Positions 25,627 to 33,480 of a stretch of 64,000 nucleotides of DNA are shown in pieces. Below the pieces are notes generated by a model that worked only from the letters and a program-made list of their open reading frames with translations, was not told where the DNA came from and did not search any database. The stretch is from Caballeronia turbans (GTDB lineage: Bacteria > Pseudomonadota > Gammaproteobacteria > Burkholderiales > Burkholderiaceae): NCBI GenBank assembly GCA_001544655.2, contig FCOD02000001.1, forward strand, positions 62,001-126,000, given 5' to 3'. A program made the translations under genes and the position numbers. How positions within the stretch are numbered: the stretch's first letter is position 1; each line of letters starts with the position of its first letter.

Positions 25627-26401
25627 ATCCGAACCGCGCGCCGACGTGTGGATGCCGCTCTATATAGGCGACTACCTCGCGGACACATCGCGCCTCACGA
25701 CCGAACAGCACGGCGCCTATCTGCTTTTGATCATGGACTACTGGCGCAACGGTGCGCCGCCAGATGACGACGAAGTTTTGAGAAACATCACGCGTTTTTC
25801 GAAATTTCTTTGGAAGAAAAATCGAGCAATTCTCGAAAATTTTTTCGCGGTGAAAGACGGTCGATGGACCCACTCTCGCATTGATGAAGAAATCGCCAAA
25901 GCCTTGTCCAGTAAGGCTGCGGCAGTCGAGAAGGCCTCGAATGCAGCCAAAGCAAGATGGGAAAAGAAGGATGCTCCAAGCATGAGCCAAGCAGTGCTTG
26001 AGCAATGCCCTTCACCTTCACCATCACCTACACCTTTAAAAACAAAGTCAAAAGCAGATGAACGCGCTTCGCGCCTTCCTGCCGACTGGCAGCCGTCCGA
26101 TGACGATGTGCTGTTCTGCCGAGAGCAGAGACCGGATTTGCACCCGGCTCATGTTGCAAGCCAGTTCCGGGATTACTGGATCGCGCAGCCGGGGGCGAAG
26201 GGAAGGAAGGTGGATTGGCCGGCTACATGGCGAAACTGGGTTCGAAATCAGCGCGCGGCGAACTCACCAAGGCAGATACGCAGCTACCACGACGAACGAG
26301 CAGAAACGATCGCAGCACTGACGGGGAGAAACAGGGGCTATGAACAGGATGACCGAACAATCGAACTTTCAACCTTCCGACTCGCATCCGTGGCCGGCTA
26401 A
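25619..26401 (+). CDS. Replication protein with DUF1376 (YdaU-like) domain
   Basis: A 260-residue protein. Residues 8-95 match DUF1376: WMPLYIGDYLADTSRLTTEQHGAYLLLIMDYW. A Ser/Pro/Lys linker (about 125-150) follows, and a C-terminal module with RPDLHPAHVASQFRDYWIAQ and WPATWRNWVRNQR, common at the end of phage O-like initiators. It probably recognises the phage origin and works with the P-like protein that overlaps its 3' end by 62 bp. Confidence 0.8.
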   Translation: MSKSEPRADVWMPLYIGDYLADTSRLTTEQHGAYLLLIMDYWRNGAPPDDDEVLRNITRFSKFLWKKNRAILENFFAVKDGRWTHSRIDEEIAKALSSKAAAVEKASNAAKARWEKKDAPSMSQAVLEQCPSPSPSPTPLKTKSKADERASRLPADWQPSDDDVLFCREQRPDLHPAHVASQFRDYWIAQPGAKGRKVDWPATWRNWVRNQRAANSPRQIRSYHDERAETIAALTGRNRGYEQDDRTIELSTFRLASVAG

Positions 26402-26870
26402 GGCGATTCCGCAGCACTGGATCGAGGCTCTGTTCGCAAAGATGAGCGCGTTCTACGGCGCGCGCTTCGCGGATCTGTGGCGAGGCACGAACACGATGGA
26501 AGTCCAGAAGGCATGGGCGGTCGAGCTCGGCAAGCTGTCCGCCGCGCAGATGAAAGCCGGCAGCGACAACCTGACGGCGTTTCCGAAGCCGCCTTCGCTG
26601 CCCGAGTTCATCGAGCACTGCAAGCGCATGCGCCTCGAAAGCGCCGCGCACACGGCACCGAAGCTGGAGCACGTAACGCGCGCCGATCAGAAGGTGATCG
26701 ATTCGAACCTGAAGAAGATCCAGACCATCGCCCGCGGAACACAACTGAAGTCCGCGAGCCGGGCCTGGGCGCACGAAATGATCGAGCGCGGCACGGCACG
26801 AAACGGCGCGCCGCTCACGGTCGAAGTGTTGCAGAGCTGCCGCGACGTGATCGAAGGAAAGACGTTTTGA
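26340..26870 (+). CDS. Lambda P-like replication protein (helicase loader)
   Basis: A 176-residue protein. WIEALFAKMSAFYGARFADLW with MEVQKAWAVELGKLSAAQMKAG and PPSLPEFIEHCK is the N-terminal pattern of the phage P family, which loads host DnaB helicase. The C-terminal part is helical. Its reading frame overlaps the O-like gene by 62 bp. Confidence 0.75.
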   Translation: MNRMTEQSNFQPSDSHPWPAKAIPQHWIEALFAKMSAFYGARFADLWRGTNTMEVQKAWAVELGKLSAAQMKAGSDNLTAFPKPPSLPEFIEHCKRMRLESAAHTAPKLEHVTRADQKVIDSNLKKIQTIARGTQLKSASRAWAHEMIERGTARNGAPLTVEVLQSCRDVIEGKTF

Positions 26871-27187
26871 AGCGCAGCCCATCAGCTCTGACGGCCGAAA
26901 TGCTGCAGCGAGACGGATGGCTTGTTTGGACCGTTGAGCGCTGGATTCCCGGCGCGCGAATCAGGGTTGATCTGTTCGGGATCCTCGACCAGATCGCCAT
27001 CAAGGACGGCGAAGTGATCGGGTTGCAGCCGACCAGTTGGAGCAACGTTCCCGCCCGCGTGAAGAAGATCGCCGAGTCGGAGCACATCGGAGAAGTTCGG
27101 AAGTTGGGCTGGACGCTGCTGGTGTACGGGTGGAAGTGGGACGCGAAAGCGAAGGAATGGCGCCACAGGGTAGTGGACGTCAGTTGA
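26867..27187 (+). CDS. VRR-NUC/PD-(D/E)XK-like small nuclease (tentative)
   Basis: 106 residues from a TTG at 26867 that overlaps the P-like stop and has AAGGA upstream; ATG 26900 is the alternative. RIRVDLFGILDQIAIKDGEVIGLQPTS resembles the D...(E)-x-x-x-Q core of small PD-(D/E)XK nucleases, and WSNVPARVKKIAESEH fits the following helix. Gln at the usual Lys position makes activity uncertain. A Holliday-junction or repair nuclease is a possible role. Confidence 0.5.
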   Translation: MKRSPSALTAEMLQRDGWLVWTVERWIPGARIRVDLFGILDQIAIKDGEVIGLQPTSWSNVPARVKKIAESEHIGEVRKLGWTLLVYGWKWDAKAKEWRHRVVDVS

Positions 27188-27205
27188 CCGGGTGAGAGGA
27201 AAAAC

Positions 27206-27493
27206 ATGGAACGAACAAAACATGAAGAGGCGCTGATGAGCCAAGTGGCCAACTTGGAAGATCAGCTCAGGAAGAAGCGGAAGGAATTGTTGGACTGTCG
27301 CGCCGCAAAAGCGGGGGTTAAGGTTGGTGATGTGGTTGTGACTGACAAGGGCCGCTTTCGGGTCGCGCATATTCAGCCGTGGTCTCTTGGTGTGGATTTG
27401 AAAGTGAACTCGCTGAAGAAGGATGGAACTTGGGGCGAACGAGTGACGCGTCTTTTCGATAAGTGGACGGTGGAGAAAAGCGATGCCAGCTAA
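27206..27493 (+). CDS. Phage hypothetical protein with N-terminal coiled coil
   Basis: A 95-residue protein: a short coiled coil (ALMSQVANLEDQLRKKRKEL) and a beta-rich SH3-like part (GVKVGDVVVTDKGRFRVAHI). AGAGGAAAAAC precedes the ATG. Unknown. Confidence 0.6.
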   Translation: MERTKHEEALMSQVANLEDQLRKKRKELLDCRAAKAGVKVGDVVVTDKGRFRVAHIQPWSLGVDLKVNSLKKDGTWGERVTRLFDKWTVEKSDAS

Positions 27494-27995
27494 TCGAAAG
27501 CCGCGTAAGAAGTACATGCCGAAAGTTGGAACGAAAGACACGATCTCGACGCTTTTCGAAGGTGACGAACCGTTGAAAGGAGAACTGAAAGACAAGGTGC
27601 TGCTGACAGTCCACATGGCCGCTCGATCGTTGTCGATGGGTGACGCGATTCAGGACGATTGGGGCGCACTGGTGAGCGCCATGAACATCAGCCTGATCCT
27701 CTGCGAGCGTGCCGGCAACAAGGAAATCGGACTGAAGGCGATCTACGACGCCAGCAACGCGCTTATTTCGGTGCAGGAGCGGTTCTTCGAGAAGGGCCGA
27801 AGGGTAGCGACCGGCGCGGAACTGACGGCCATCAACGGCGGGATTCACGTCTTCGAAGAGATGGTCGAGACGGTGAGCAAACGGCAGTACGTCTGGGCGT
27901 CGGACCAGATTGAGAAGCGGATGAAAGAAGGTAGGTCAGTAGGGGTGGCACCGGGACAGAAAACGGCACGTTACGAACTCAGGGTGGCAGCATGA
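27483..27995 (+). CDS. Phage hypothetical protein
   Basis: A 170-residue protein with a basic N-terminus (ANRKPRKKYMPK) and a helical core (ALVSAMNISLILCERAGN, AIYDASNALISVQERFFE). It overlaps both neighbours. Unknown, but its length and clean overlaps support a real gene. Confidence 0.6.
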   Translation: MPANRKPRKKYMPKVGTKDTISTLFEGDEPLKGELKDKVLLTVHMAARSLSMGDAIQDDWGALVSAMNISLILCERAGNKEIGLKAIYDASNALISVQERFFEKGRRVATGAELTAINGGIHVFEEMVETVSKRQYVWASDQIEKRMKEGRSVGVAPGQKTARYELRVAA

Positions 27996-28570
27996 AAAAT
28001 CATCGTTGGACTGAACAGGAAGATTCGATCCTCCGCGGAATTTGGAAAAGCTCGCGCCCGGTAAAGGAGCAGATGCACCTGCTGCCGCGGCGCAGTGAGC
28101 GCGCGATGCTGGTTCGAGCGCAGGCCCTCGGCATCACGGGCGGCCGCAACGTCGAGATCCACGCTCGTTCGGCGCTCCTGGCGTTAATTCAGCGCGATCT
28201 GAAGGCTGGCGATTGCCTCTCGTCGCCCGACGTCGCTGTGAGGTTTTCATGCACGACGACGCATGCCGGCGTACTGCTTGGTGCCGCGCACGACCGGAAG
28301 GAAATACACGTCGTCGAATGGCGCCGCACGCGCCCGGTTGGTCCGTATGTGGCGGTCTATGCATGGGGTAACAAGCCCGATGCCATCAAGCCACAGCCGA
28401 AGACCAAGCAGGAATACAACCGCCGACGCTACATCAACAAGCGCGCCAAGCAGGGCAAGCTCGTGCGCAATGTGTTCGGCGTGGCGATGGCGCAGGTTGC
28501 GGGCTTCGAGCTCCCGGCAGTCAAGCAGAGTCACTTCCAAAGCCGTGTCTACATGATGGAGGCCGCATGA
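27992..28570 (+). CDS. Phage protein with N-terminal Myb/SANT-like helix-turn-helix
   Basis: A 192-residue protein. HRWTEQEDSILRGIWKSSRP and ERAMLVRAQALGITGG resemble a Myb-like DNA-binding unit. A second domain contains VAVRFSCTTTHAGVLLGAA, a possible winged helix. The C-terminus is basic (YNRRRYINKRAKQGK). It may be a regulator of later genes; this phage has no recognisable Q antiterminator. Confidence 0.6.
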   Translation: MKNHRWTEQEDSILRGIWKSSRPVKEQMHLLPRRSERAMLVRAQALGITGGRNVEIHARSALLALIQRDLKAGDCLSSPDVAVRFSCTTTHAGVLLGAAHDRKEIHVVEWRRTRPVGPYVAVYAWGNKPDAIKPQPKTKQEYNRRRYINKRAKQGKLVRNVFGVAMAQVAGFELPAVKQSHFQSRVYMMEAA

Positions 28571-28650
28571 TCCCCGCAGACTTCGATCCTATCTGGGTGG
28601 CGCTCGGAATCAAGCGCCGCGACTGGACCAAACCCGTGGAGCAGAAATGA
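28567..28650 (+). CDS. 27-residue phage peptide
   Basis: MIPADFDPIWVALGIKRRDW..., tied by ATGA overlaps to both neighbours. Unknown. Confidence 0.4.
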   Translation: MIPADFDPIWVALGIKRRDWTKPVEQK

Positions 28651-28754
28651 TGACGTGGGACATCTTCAACACGGGCATGACGTTCCTGTTCATCTTTGGT
28701 TTCGGTCTATTTGTGGGCTGGATGCTTAGAACCGAAAAGGAGATCAGGAAATGA
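28647..28754 (+). CDS. 35-residue single-TM phage protein
   Basis: MMTWDIFNTGMTFLFIFGFG... One membrane helix followed by a basic tail (MLRTEKEIRK). Ends with AAAAGGAGATCAGGAAATGA, the ribosome-binding site of the next small gene. Unknown. Confidence 0.5.
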   Translation: MMTWDIFNTGMTFLFIFGFGLFVGWMLRTEKEIRK

Positions 28755-28849
28755 CGCCCGACGCCCAAGGAATCGTATTCGTGTTCGTGCTGGTCGTCAT
28801 ATGCGGAATGTTGACATCGGCCTACTCAAACTCCGGATGGCTGCAATGA
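28751..28849 (+). CDS. 32-residue single-TM phage protein
   Basis: MTPDAQGIVFVFVLVVICGM..., a single hydrophobic helix. Overlaps the preceding TM gene and the next gene by ATGA. Possibly a pair with its neighbour. Unknown. Confidence 0.5.
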   Translation: MTPDAQGIVFVFVLVVICGMLTSAYSNSGWLQ

Positions 28850-29049
28850 GCCGCGAACAGTTCGAGAAACACTACGAGGAGGCAGGCGGCTGTCTCCTCG
28901 CCACGGTGAAAGAGAAGCACTGGGAAACGTGGAAGGCCGCTCAGGCGGCTTTGCTCGCGGCAAACGGCCCGGCAGTCGAAATGCGGTATCTGCACGAAAC
29001 GGGACCGATCGACGACGAGGCATGGCATAGGTTGCGGAGGAAGGGATGA
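28846..29049 (+). CDS. Phage hypothetical protein
   Basis: A 67-residue helical protein starting MSREQFEKHYEEAGGCLLAT; overlaps ninB by 4 bp. Related short proteins with REQFE...W..AW.A patterns occur widely in phages; role unknown. Confidence 0.6.
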   Translation: MSREQFEKHYEEAGGCLLATVKEKHWETWKAAQAALLAANGPAVEMRYLHETGPIDDEAWHRLRRKG

Positions 29050-29453
29050 GCGACAGGCAGCTTTTCAAATTGGTTCACAGCACCGCGCGCCAGATGGCTG
29101 TTCGCGCTGTGACGCTCGCACCGGAAGGCATGGTCGTCGAGATCAAGCCGAAGACGCGCAGCTTGGAACAAAACGCCAAGCTCCATGCGCTTTTCGGGGA
29201 CATCGCCCGTCAAGCTAGATGGCACGGCCGTCTTTTGACGGCTGCGCAGTGGAAGACGCTCTTTATATCGGCGCATTCGACGGCGACCGGTGAAGGGTCC
29301 GATGTCGTTGCGGGGCTGGAGGGGGAATTCGTGAACATTCGCGAGTCCTCTGCCGGAATGAGCGTGCGAAGAATGAACAGCCTGCTCGAATATGTGACCG
29401 CATGGTGTGCGGAGAACGAAATTGCAACGATGGGGGAAGAATGCGCGCAATAG
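29046..29453 (+). CDS. ninB: NinB/Orf-family recombination mediator
   Basis: A 135-residue protein with the NinB pattern: VEIKPKTRSLEQNAKLHALFGDIARQ, WHGRLLTAAQWKTLFISAH and RRMNSLLEYVTAWCAENEI. In lambda the homologue (Orf) binds single-stranded DNA and replaces RecFOR. It places this segment as the nin region. Confidence 0.88.
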   Translation: MSDRQLFKLVHSTARQMAVRAVTLAPEGMVVEIKPKTRSLEQNAKLHALFGDIARQARWHGRLLTAAQWKTLFISAHSTATGEGSDVVAGLEGEFVNIRESSAGMSVRRMNSLLEYVTAWCAENEIATMGEECAQ

Positions 29454-29941
29454 ACATCGCTGGTTGCAAATTCGGGAGGCTGACCGCGTTGGTGCGCCAT
29501 CCGAGCCCGAGAATGTGGGAGTGCGTGTGCGAGTGCGGAACGCGAAAGCTTGTCCGGCAGGATCATCTGAGGGGCGGGAAGGTTGTTTCGTGCGGATGTT
29601 ATATCCGCGAGGTCATGCGTGACCACGGGAAGACGCACGGTCGCTCCAAGACACGGATCTATCGGATTTGGCGAAACATGATAAATCGATGCCATAACGA
29701 AAAATGGCCAGAGCGTCATCTCTACGGTGGTCGCGGCATAGCTGTCTGCGATCGTTGGAGAAGTTCATTCGAGGACTTTCTAGCCGATATGGGCGATCCC
29801 GAATCTCATCTCAGCATCGATAGGATCGACACGAACGGGAACTATGAGCCCGGAAATTGCCGGTGGGCAACAGCCACTGTGCAGGCTCAGAACCGTCGCA
29901 AGCCGCAACGTGGGGTGAGATTTTCCGGGAGCGATGCGTGA
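29441..29941 (+). CDS. HNH-type phage endonuclease-like protein
   Basis: A 166-residue protein. The N-terminal GCKFGRLTALVRHPSPRMWECVCECG and VVSCGCYIREV hold paired Cys, and the core RIYRIWRNMINRCHNE...YGGRGIAVCDRW is the family pattern of phage HNH-like proteins often acting as homing endonucleases. LSIDRIDTNGNYEPGNCRWAT completes the fold. ATG 29441 follows GGGGAAGA. It sits between nin genes and may be a mobile intruder. Confidence 0.75.
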   Translation: MRAIDIAGCKFGRLTALVRHPSPRMWECVCECGTRKLVRQDHLRGGKVVSCGCYIREVMRDHGKTHGRSKTRIYRIWRNMINRCHNEKWPERHLYGGRGIAVCDRWRSSFEDFLADMGDPESHLSIDRIDTNGNYEPGNCRWATATVQAQNRRKPQRGVRFSGSDA

Positions 29942-30216
29942 GCACGGTCGCAGAGAAGCGCCACATTGAGCGCGTCAAGAATCTGGACTGCGCCGTGTGC
30001 GGCCAGTCCGGACCGAGCGACGCGCATCACATTCTCGAAGGCCGCACGCCGGGGCGCAAAAGTCCGAACTTCTGTGTGATTCCGCTGTGCAAAGACTGTC
30101 ACCAGGGAAGTTTCAACGGCATCCACGGCCAGCGCCGCATGTGGGAAGTCTGCAAGGTGAGCGAGCTCGACTGTCTCGCCGCAACGATTGAACGACTCTA
30201 CGGGGGAAGAAAATGA
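29938..30216 (+). CDS. Ref-like HNH nuclease (nin region)
   Basis: 92 residues from a GTG at 29938 that overlaps the upstream stop and has GGGAG upstream. LDCAVCGQSGPSDAHHILEGR and VIPLCKDCHQGSFNGIHGQRR show the Cys pairs and catalytic His of the Ref (RecA-dependent nuclease) HNH family. Role: cutting at RecA-made D-loops, by family. Confidence 0.75.
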   Translation: MSTVAEKRHIERVKNLDCAVCGQSGPSDAHHILEGRTPGRKSPNFCVIPLCKDCHQGSFNGIHGQRRMWEVCKVSELDCLAATIERLYGGRK

Positions 30217-30572
30217 TTGAAGAACTCGGCATGAAAGGCAGCATGGGATTCAATCCGGGCAACACGATCGGAAATCCGATCAGCAACGCTCCGGTTCCGA
30301 TGCCTATGCCGAAGACCGCGGAAGGCGCGCGACGCGAGAAGATTCTCAAAGGTGGTCAGCGCGTCTGCGCTGAATGCAAGTTCTCGCGAGAAGTCGTTGT
30401 CGGCAACATGGAATGTCACGTGAAGGCGTTCGAATCTCGGGACCGCGTAACGGGCGAGCCGGTCACTGTCGGTTGGATGCTCTGCTCCATTCAACGCTCG
30501 GAAGAACTCGATTTCTATCTCGACTATTGCGGCATCGCCGGCCGCTTTTTCGAACCTAAGGAGCCGAAATGA
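30213..30572 (+). CDS. Phage Cys-rich protein
   Basis: A 119-residue protein. A Gly/Pro/Met-rich N-terminus precedes a possible zinc site: RVCAECKFSREVVVGNMECHV with a later LDYCG. Unknown. Confidence 0.55.
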   Translation: MIEELGMKGSMGFNPGNTIGNPISNAPVPMPMPKTAEGARREKILKGGQRVCAECKFSREVVVGNMECHVKAFESRDRVTGEPVTVGWMLCSIQRSEELDFYLDYCGIAGRFFEPKEPK

Positions 30573-30748
30573 TCCTGAAAGAATCCAACAGCGCGGAATG
30601 GTTCAAGGAAGTGAAGAAGCGCGTAGACCGACTCCAGGCGGCGCTCGCTGTCGGGAAGATGGAAGCGGCTCAGGCTGAGGCGCGCGAACTCGTCGCGGCG
30701 TCGCAGATCCTTTACGGTGAAGTGGTGAGCGAACAGGGGGCTGTGTGA
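30569..30748 (+). CDS. Phage hypothetical 59-residue protein
   Basis: MILKESNSAEWFKEVKKRVD..., two amphipathic helices. Overlaps both neighbours. Unknown. Confidence 0.5.
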   Translation: MILKESNSAEWFKEVKKRVDRLQAALAVGKMEAAQAEARELVAASQILYGEVVSEQGAV

Positions 30749-31053
30749 TGCTGACGAAAGAGGAAGTTGAACTGTTGGTAGCGCGGCTCGAATCGTTCGG
30801 TGCTGGCGTGTGGGAAATCCGATCAATCCGGCAAGCGCTGGCTACGGCAGAGGTGTTTTGCTATGCGAAGCCGCATGCCGATGTCTTTCCGCTTTGTGTA
30901 ACGAAAGAGGAAGCCGTGGGCTGCATGAAATCCGTGCTGGAAGGCTTGCGCGGCTGGCAAGGCGATACGGCGAAGGAATGCAAAAAGGAAGTGCGCAACT
31001 GGATTCGGCGAGCATCGCGAACCACGATTGCAAAATCTACAATGGATTGCTAA
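30748..31053 (+). CDS. Phage hypothetical protein
   Basis: A 101-residue protein starting MLTKEEVELLVARLESFGAG. Last of the run of overlapping early genes. Unknown. Confidence 0.55.
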   Translation: MLTKEEVELLVARLESFGAGVWEIRSIRQALATAEVFCYAKPHADVFPLCVTKEEAVGCMKSVLEGLRGWQGDTAKECKKEVRNWIRRASRTTIAKSTMDC

Positions 31054-31057
31054 AGAA

Positions 31058-31324
31058 ATGGCAGGACGACCGAAAGGATTACCAAAGACGGGCGGTCGGC
31101 AGAAGGGAACGCCCAACAAAGCGACCGTCGCGGTGAAGGAGGCGTTCCGCGCTGCATTCGACGATCTCGGCGGAACGGCTGCGCTCGTCGAATGGGCGAA
31201 GGAGAATCCGACGCAGTTCTATCAACTGTTCTCGAAGCTGATCCCGACAGAGGTAGACGCGACGATCAGCGGGAAAGCGGGCGCACCGGCTGTTCAGGTG
31301 CAGATTGTTAAATCGGAGGGGTGA
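31058..31324 (+). CDS. Possible small terminase-like or DNA-binding protein
   Basis: An 88-residue protein. The basic N-terminus AGRPKGLPKTGGRQKGTPNK is found on phage packaging-associated proteins, and the rest is helical (VKEAFRAAFDDLGGTAALVEWAKENP) with a beta tail. It is 12.6 kb from the large terminase, which is unusual, but no other small terminase candidate is seen. The assignment is tentative. Confidence 0.45.
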   Translation: MAGRPKGLPKTGGRQKGTPNKATVAVKEAFRAAFDDLGGTAALVEWAKENPTQFYQLFSKLIPTEVDATISGKAGAPAVQVQIVKSEG

Positions 31325-31533
31325 TGCGCGGCTTCATCTTGGTTTATAACGGGCGCGCCCTCCCTGATACGTTCCGATTCAGTCGCGAGGCGTGCAAGGC
31401 ATGCACCTTGGGCTGGAAGGATGAAGAAACGGGTCGATTTCATGACTTCAAGCATTGGAATCGAAAGGATACAAAGTGCGCGGCGCGTGGCTGGAGGTGG
31501 ATCGATGACCTACAGACGCATATATCGGGTTAG
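31324..31533 (+). CDS. Phage hypothetical 69-residue protein
   Basis: MRGFILVYNGRALPDTFRFS..., with REACKACTLGWKDEE and HWNRKDTKCAARGW; two Cys-containing segments. Overlaps the preceding gene by one base. Unknown. Confidence 0.5.
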   Translation: MRGFILVYNGRALPDTFRFSREACKACTLGWKDEETGRFHDFKHWNRKDTKCAARGWRWIDDLQTHISG

Positions 31534-31588
31534 TTACGCGCTGCACGGCGCAGCTATCGCGACGGTCTACGAATGTTTCCAGCGCTGA
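31505..31588 (+). CDS. 27-residue possible peptide
   Basis: MTYRRIYRVSYALHGAAIAT..., overlapping the end of the preceding gene. Weak support. Confidence 0.25.
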   Translation: MTYRRIYRVSYALHGAAIATVYECFQR

Positions 31589-31653
31589 TTCCTCGCTCTT
31601 AATAACCAATTTCATATAAAATGCTACGAAATCCTAACGATTCGGAGTAAGCC
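31589..31653 (+). promoter_or_regulatory. AT-rich candidate late promoter region
   Basis: The only AT-rich gap between early and late genes. TATAAA at 31615-31620 could be a -10; no good -35 is seen. GGAGTAAGCC is the ribosome-binding site of the next gene. Confidence 0.35.
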
Positions 31654-31947
31654 ATGTCGATCGCCGTATTCAAGCCGCTTCTGACCGCTGCCGGTGAGGG
31701 CGAAAAGGTGTGGGATAAGCTGGTTCAGCGCGTGATCGACGAGGCGGAACTCGCCGAACACACGGCGGCCGGCTGGCTGACCGACGCGAACGAGGCGCTG
31801 ACTGCTGCTGATCTGGCTCAGACCGAGCAGGATAACGCCGCGCTTCAGGCTCAGATCGATGCGGCGACGCAGAAGCTGGACGGTCGGACGAAGGCAGGCC
31901 GCGAGGCGAAGGCTGCAGCGGAACAATCCACCGGAGATCAAGCATGA
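31654..31947 (+). CDS. First late gene, hypothetical
   Basis: A 97-residue helical protein: EKVWDKLVQRVIDEAELAEH, then a coiled segment QTEQDNAALQAQIDAATQKL. Could be a minor head or regulatory protein. Unknown. Confidence 0.55.
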   Translation: MSIAVFKPLLTAAGEGEKVWDKLVQRVIDEAELAEHTAAGWLTDANEALTAADLAQTEQDNAALQAQIDAATQKLDGRTKAGREAKAAAEQSTGDQA

Positions 31948-32132
31948 CGAAGCAAGTTCAGCTTACGCAGGTGCAATGTGACTGGGCCGTAGCAGAAGCA
32001 ATTTCTGTCGCCGGAAAGGTTGCAGAGGTTGGCGGAGATGCGGTATCGGCTGCAGTGGCTGTCGTCGAGGCGGCGAAAGCTGCGGCGGCGGCGCTGTGGC
32101 AAGGCGGCGACGGTCGCGACGCTGGGCAGTGA
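31944..32132 (+). CDS. Phage hypothetical Ala-rich protein
   Basis: A 62-residue Ala/Val-rich helix protein (SAAVAVVEAAKAAAAALW). Overlaps the upstream gene by 4 bp. Unknown. Confidence 0.45.
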   Translation: MTKQVQLTQVQCDWAVAEAISVAGKVAEVGGDAVSAAVAVVEAAKAAAAALWQGGDGRDAGQ

Positions 32133-32138
32133 CGCATC

Positions 32139-32660
32139 GTGAAGGCGCCCAAAAGCTTCTTCGTAGAGAATGGCCTCGCAGAGCTTGGGCTCTCCGGGGC
32201 TGTGTTCGATTTCCCGCCCGAGGAGATGGAGCGAATCTGCAACCGTCTCGACGCGAACCTAGCTGAACTGGAGACGAAGGGCGCGCGCATCAGCGGATGG
32301 ACATTCGCTGACTCGCCCGACGTCGCCAACGCCGCAACCATCGTGAACGTCCCGATGGGGCTCGTGAACCTCATCATTCTCTCCGCTGCGATCGTCGCGG
32401 CGCCGAGCATCGGCAAGAACCTGAGTTCGGTCACGGTCGCGCAGCTCAAGCTCGCTCGAGACAACCTGCTGTTCTTCAACAAGAAGATTCCCCAGTATCA
32501 GCGCAACACGAACATGCCGGTCGGGAGCGGGAATCAGGTTTGGGCTGATGGCGTGCAGTTCTACACGAATCGCCCGCCGCGCCTCGATGCAGGCCCGGAT
32601 TCGCACGTCGATCCGGACATGGATCTCTGGTCGGGCGACAACAACATTCAAGGGTTCTGA
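32139..32660 (+). CDS. P22 gp4-like head-tail adaptor
   Basis: About 173 residues from a GTG. The end of the fold, NKKIPQYQRNTNMPVGSGN, matches the RMPTGSGN region of P22 gp4, and MERICNRLDANLAELETKG corresponds to its first helices. In P22 gp4 binds the portal after DNA packaging and starts the tail hub. An extended C-terminus with acidic HVDPDMDLWSGDNN follows. Confidence 0.75.
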   Translation: MKAPKSFFVENGLAELGLSGAVFDFPPEEMERICNRLDANLAELETKGARISGWTFADSPDVANAATIVNVPMGLVNLIILSAAIVAAPSIGKNLSSVTVAQLKLARDNLLFFNKKIPQYQRNTNMPVGSGNQVWADGVQFYTNRPPRLDAGPDSHVDPDMDLWSGDNNIQGF

Positions 32661-32661
32661 A

Positions 32662-32874
32662 ATGGCGACGATCAACAATCTGTGCTTCGACCAGACGCCT
32701 CAACTTTCGGACTCCGTACCGATCTACGTCACTTCTTCAGGTGTGACGCAGCGCACATCGATCAATCTGCTGCTCCAAGTGCTGGCGCAGCTTCCCACCG
32801 TTCAGCCCGTGGCCGGCTCTGGCGAGCTCTGGATCGACACTGCTAACGGAAACGTGGTTAAAGTCGCACTCTAA
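32662..32874 (+). CDS. Small virion-type protein sharing the tailspike N-terminal motif
   Basis: A 70-residue protein: MATINNLCFDQTPQLSDSVP, then IYVTSSGVTQRTSINLLLQ. The N-terminus aligns with the tailspike at 49948 (M-x-TIN-x-LC ... P ... G-x-T). The motif is typical of phage fibre N-termini that dock on the tail. The C-terminal GSGELWIDTANGNVVKVAL resembles fibre tip repeats. Confidence 0.6.
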   Translation: MATINNLCFDQTPQLSDSVPIYVTSSGVTQRTSINLLLQVLAQLPTVQPVAGSGELWIDTANGNVVKVAL

Positions 32875-32883
32875 GGAGCGAGC

Positions 32884-33111
32884 ATGGCCGCAACGAAGAA
32901 GAACCCGCATTTCTCAGAGTTGGCGACTGCGCCGACGACGCTGCCCGATCCGTTCGGCTTCCGTCGTGATGTGTCGGTTGCCCTGTCGCAGATCGCCGCA
33001 ACGAGCAACGTGCTCCAGGCGAAGGCTTTGCGCGACTGGTTTATCGCCGTGGCGAATCAGGCTGATTTGATCGCTGGCGGAACTGGCTCCGGCGTGTCGG
33101 GAGGTATTTAA
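32884..33111 (+). CDS. Phage hypothetical structural protein
   Basis: A 75-residue protein (PDPFGFRRDVSVALSQIAAT). Located between adaptor and gp10-like genes. Unknown. Confidence 0.5.
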   Translation: MAATKKNPHFSELATAPTTLPDPFGFRRDVSVALSQIAATSNVLQAKALRDWFIAVANQADLIAGGTGSGVSGGI

Positions 33112-33480
33112 ATGAACGTTACCGCGATCAGTTCGCTGAAGAAGTTTCACCTCGTCACGGCGGCATCGACGAATATTAATTCGCTCGCAGCCGTTCCGAC
33201 CGGCTTTGACGGCTTCTCGGGATGGGCTACGGTCACTTGCTACCTGAAGGTGTTCGATAAGGCGAGCGCGCCTGTTCTCGGCACTGATGTCCCGGCGATG
33301 ACGTTCATGTTGCCGGCCAACGTCCCGCAGCGCATAGACTTCGGCGTCGAGACCTGCGCGATGAAGAACGGCCTGCAGATCGCCGTCACGCTGAACCCGG
33401 CTGACAATGACACGACGGTGCTCGCGGCGGCGAATACGTCGGGCGTCGACGTCTTCTACTCGCCGCAATCGGGCGTCTAA
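33112..33480 (+). CDS. Phage hypothetical beta-rich protein
   Basis: A 122-residue protein, beta-rich (FSGWATVTCYLKVFDKASAP, NGLQIAVTLNPADNDTTVL). Possibly a minor capsid or tail component. It overlaps the gp10-like gene by one base. Confidence 0.5.
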   Translation: MNVTAISSLKKFHLVTAASTNINSLAAVPTGFDGFSGWATVTCYLKVFDKASAPVLGTDVPAMTFMLPANVPQRIDFGVETCAMKNGLQIAVTLNPADNDTTVLAAANTSGVDVFYSPQSGV

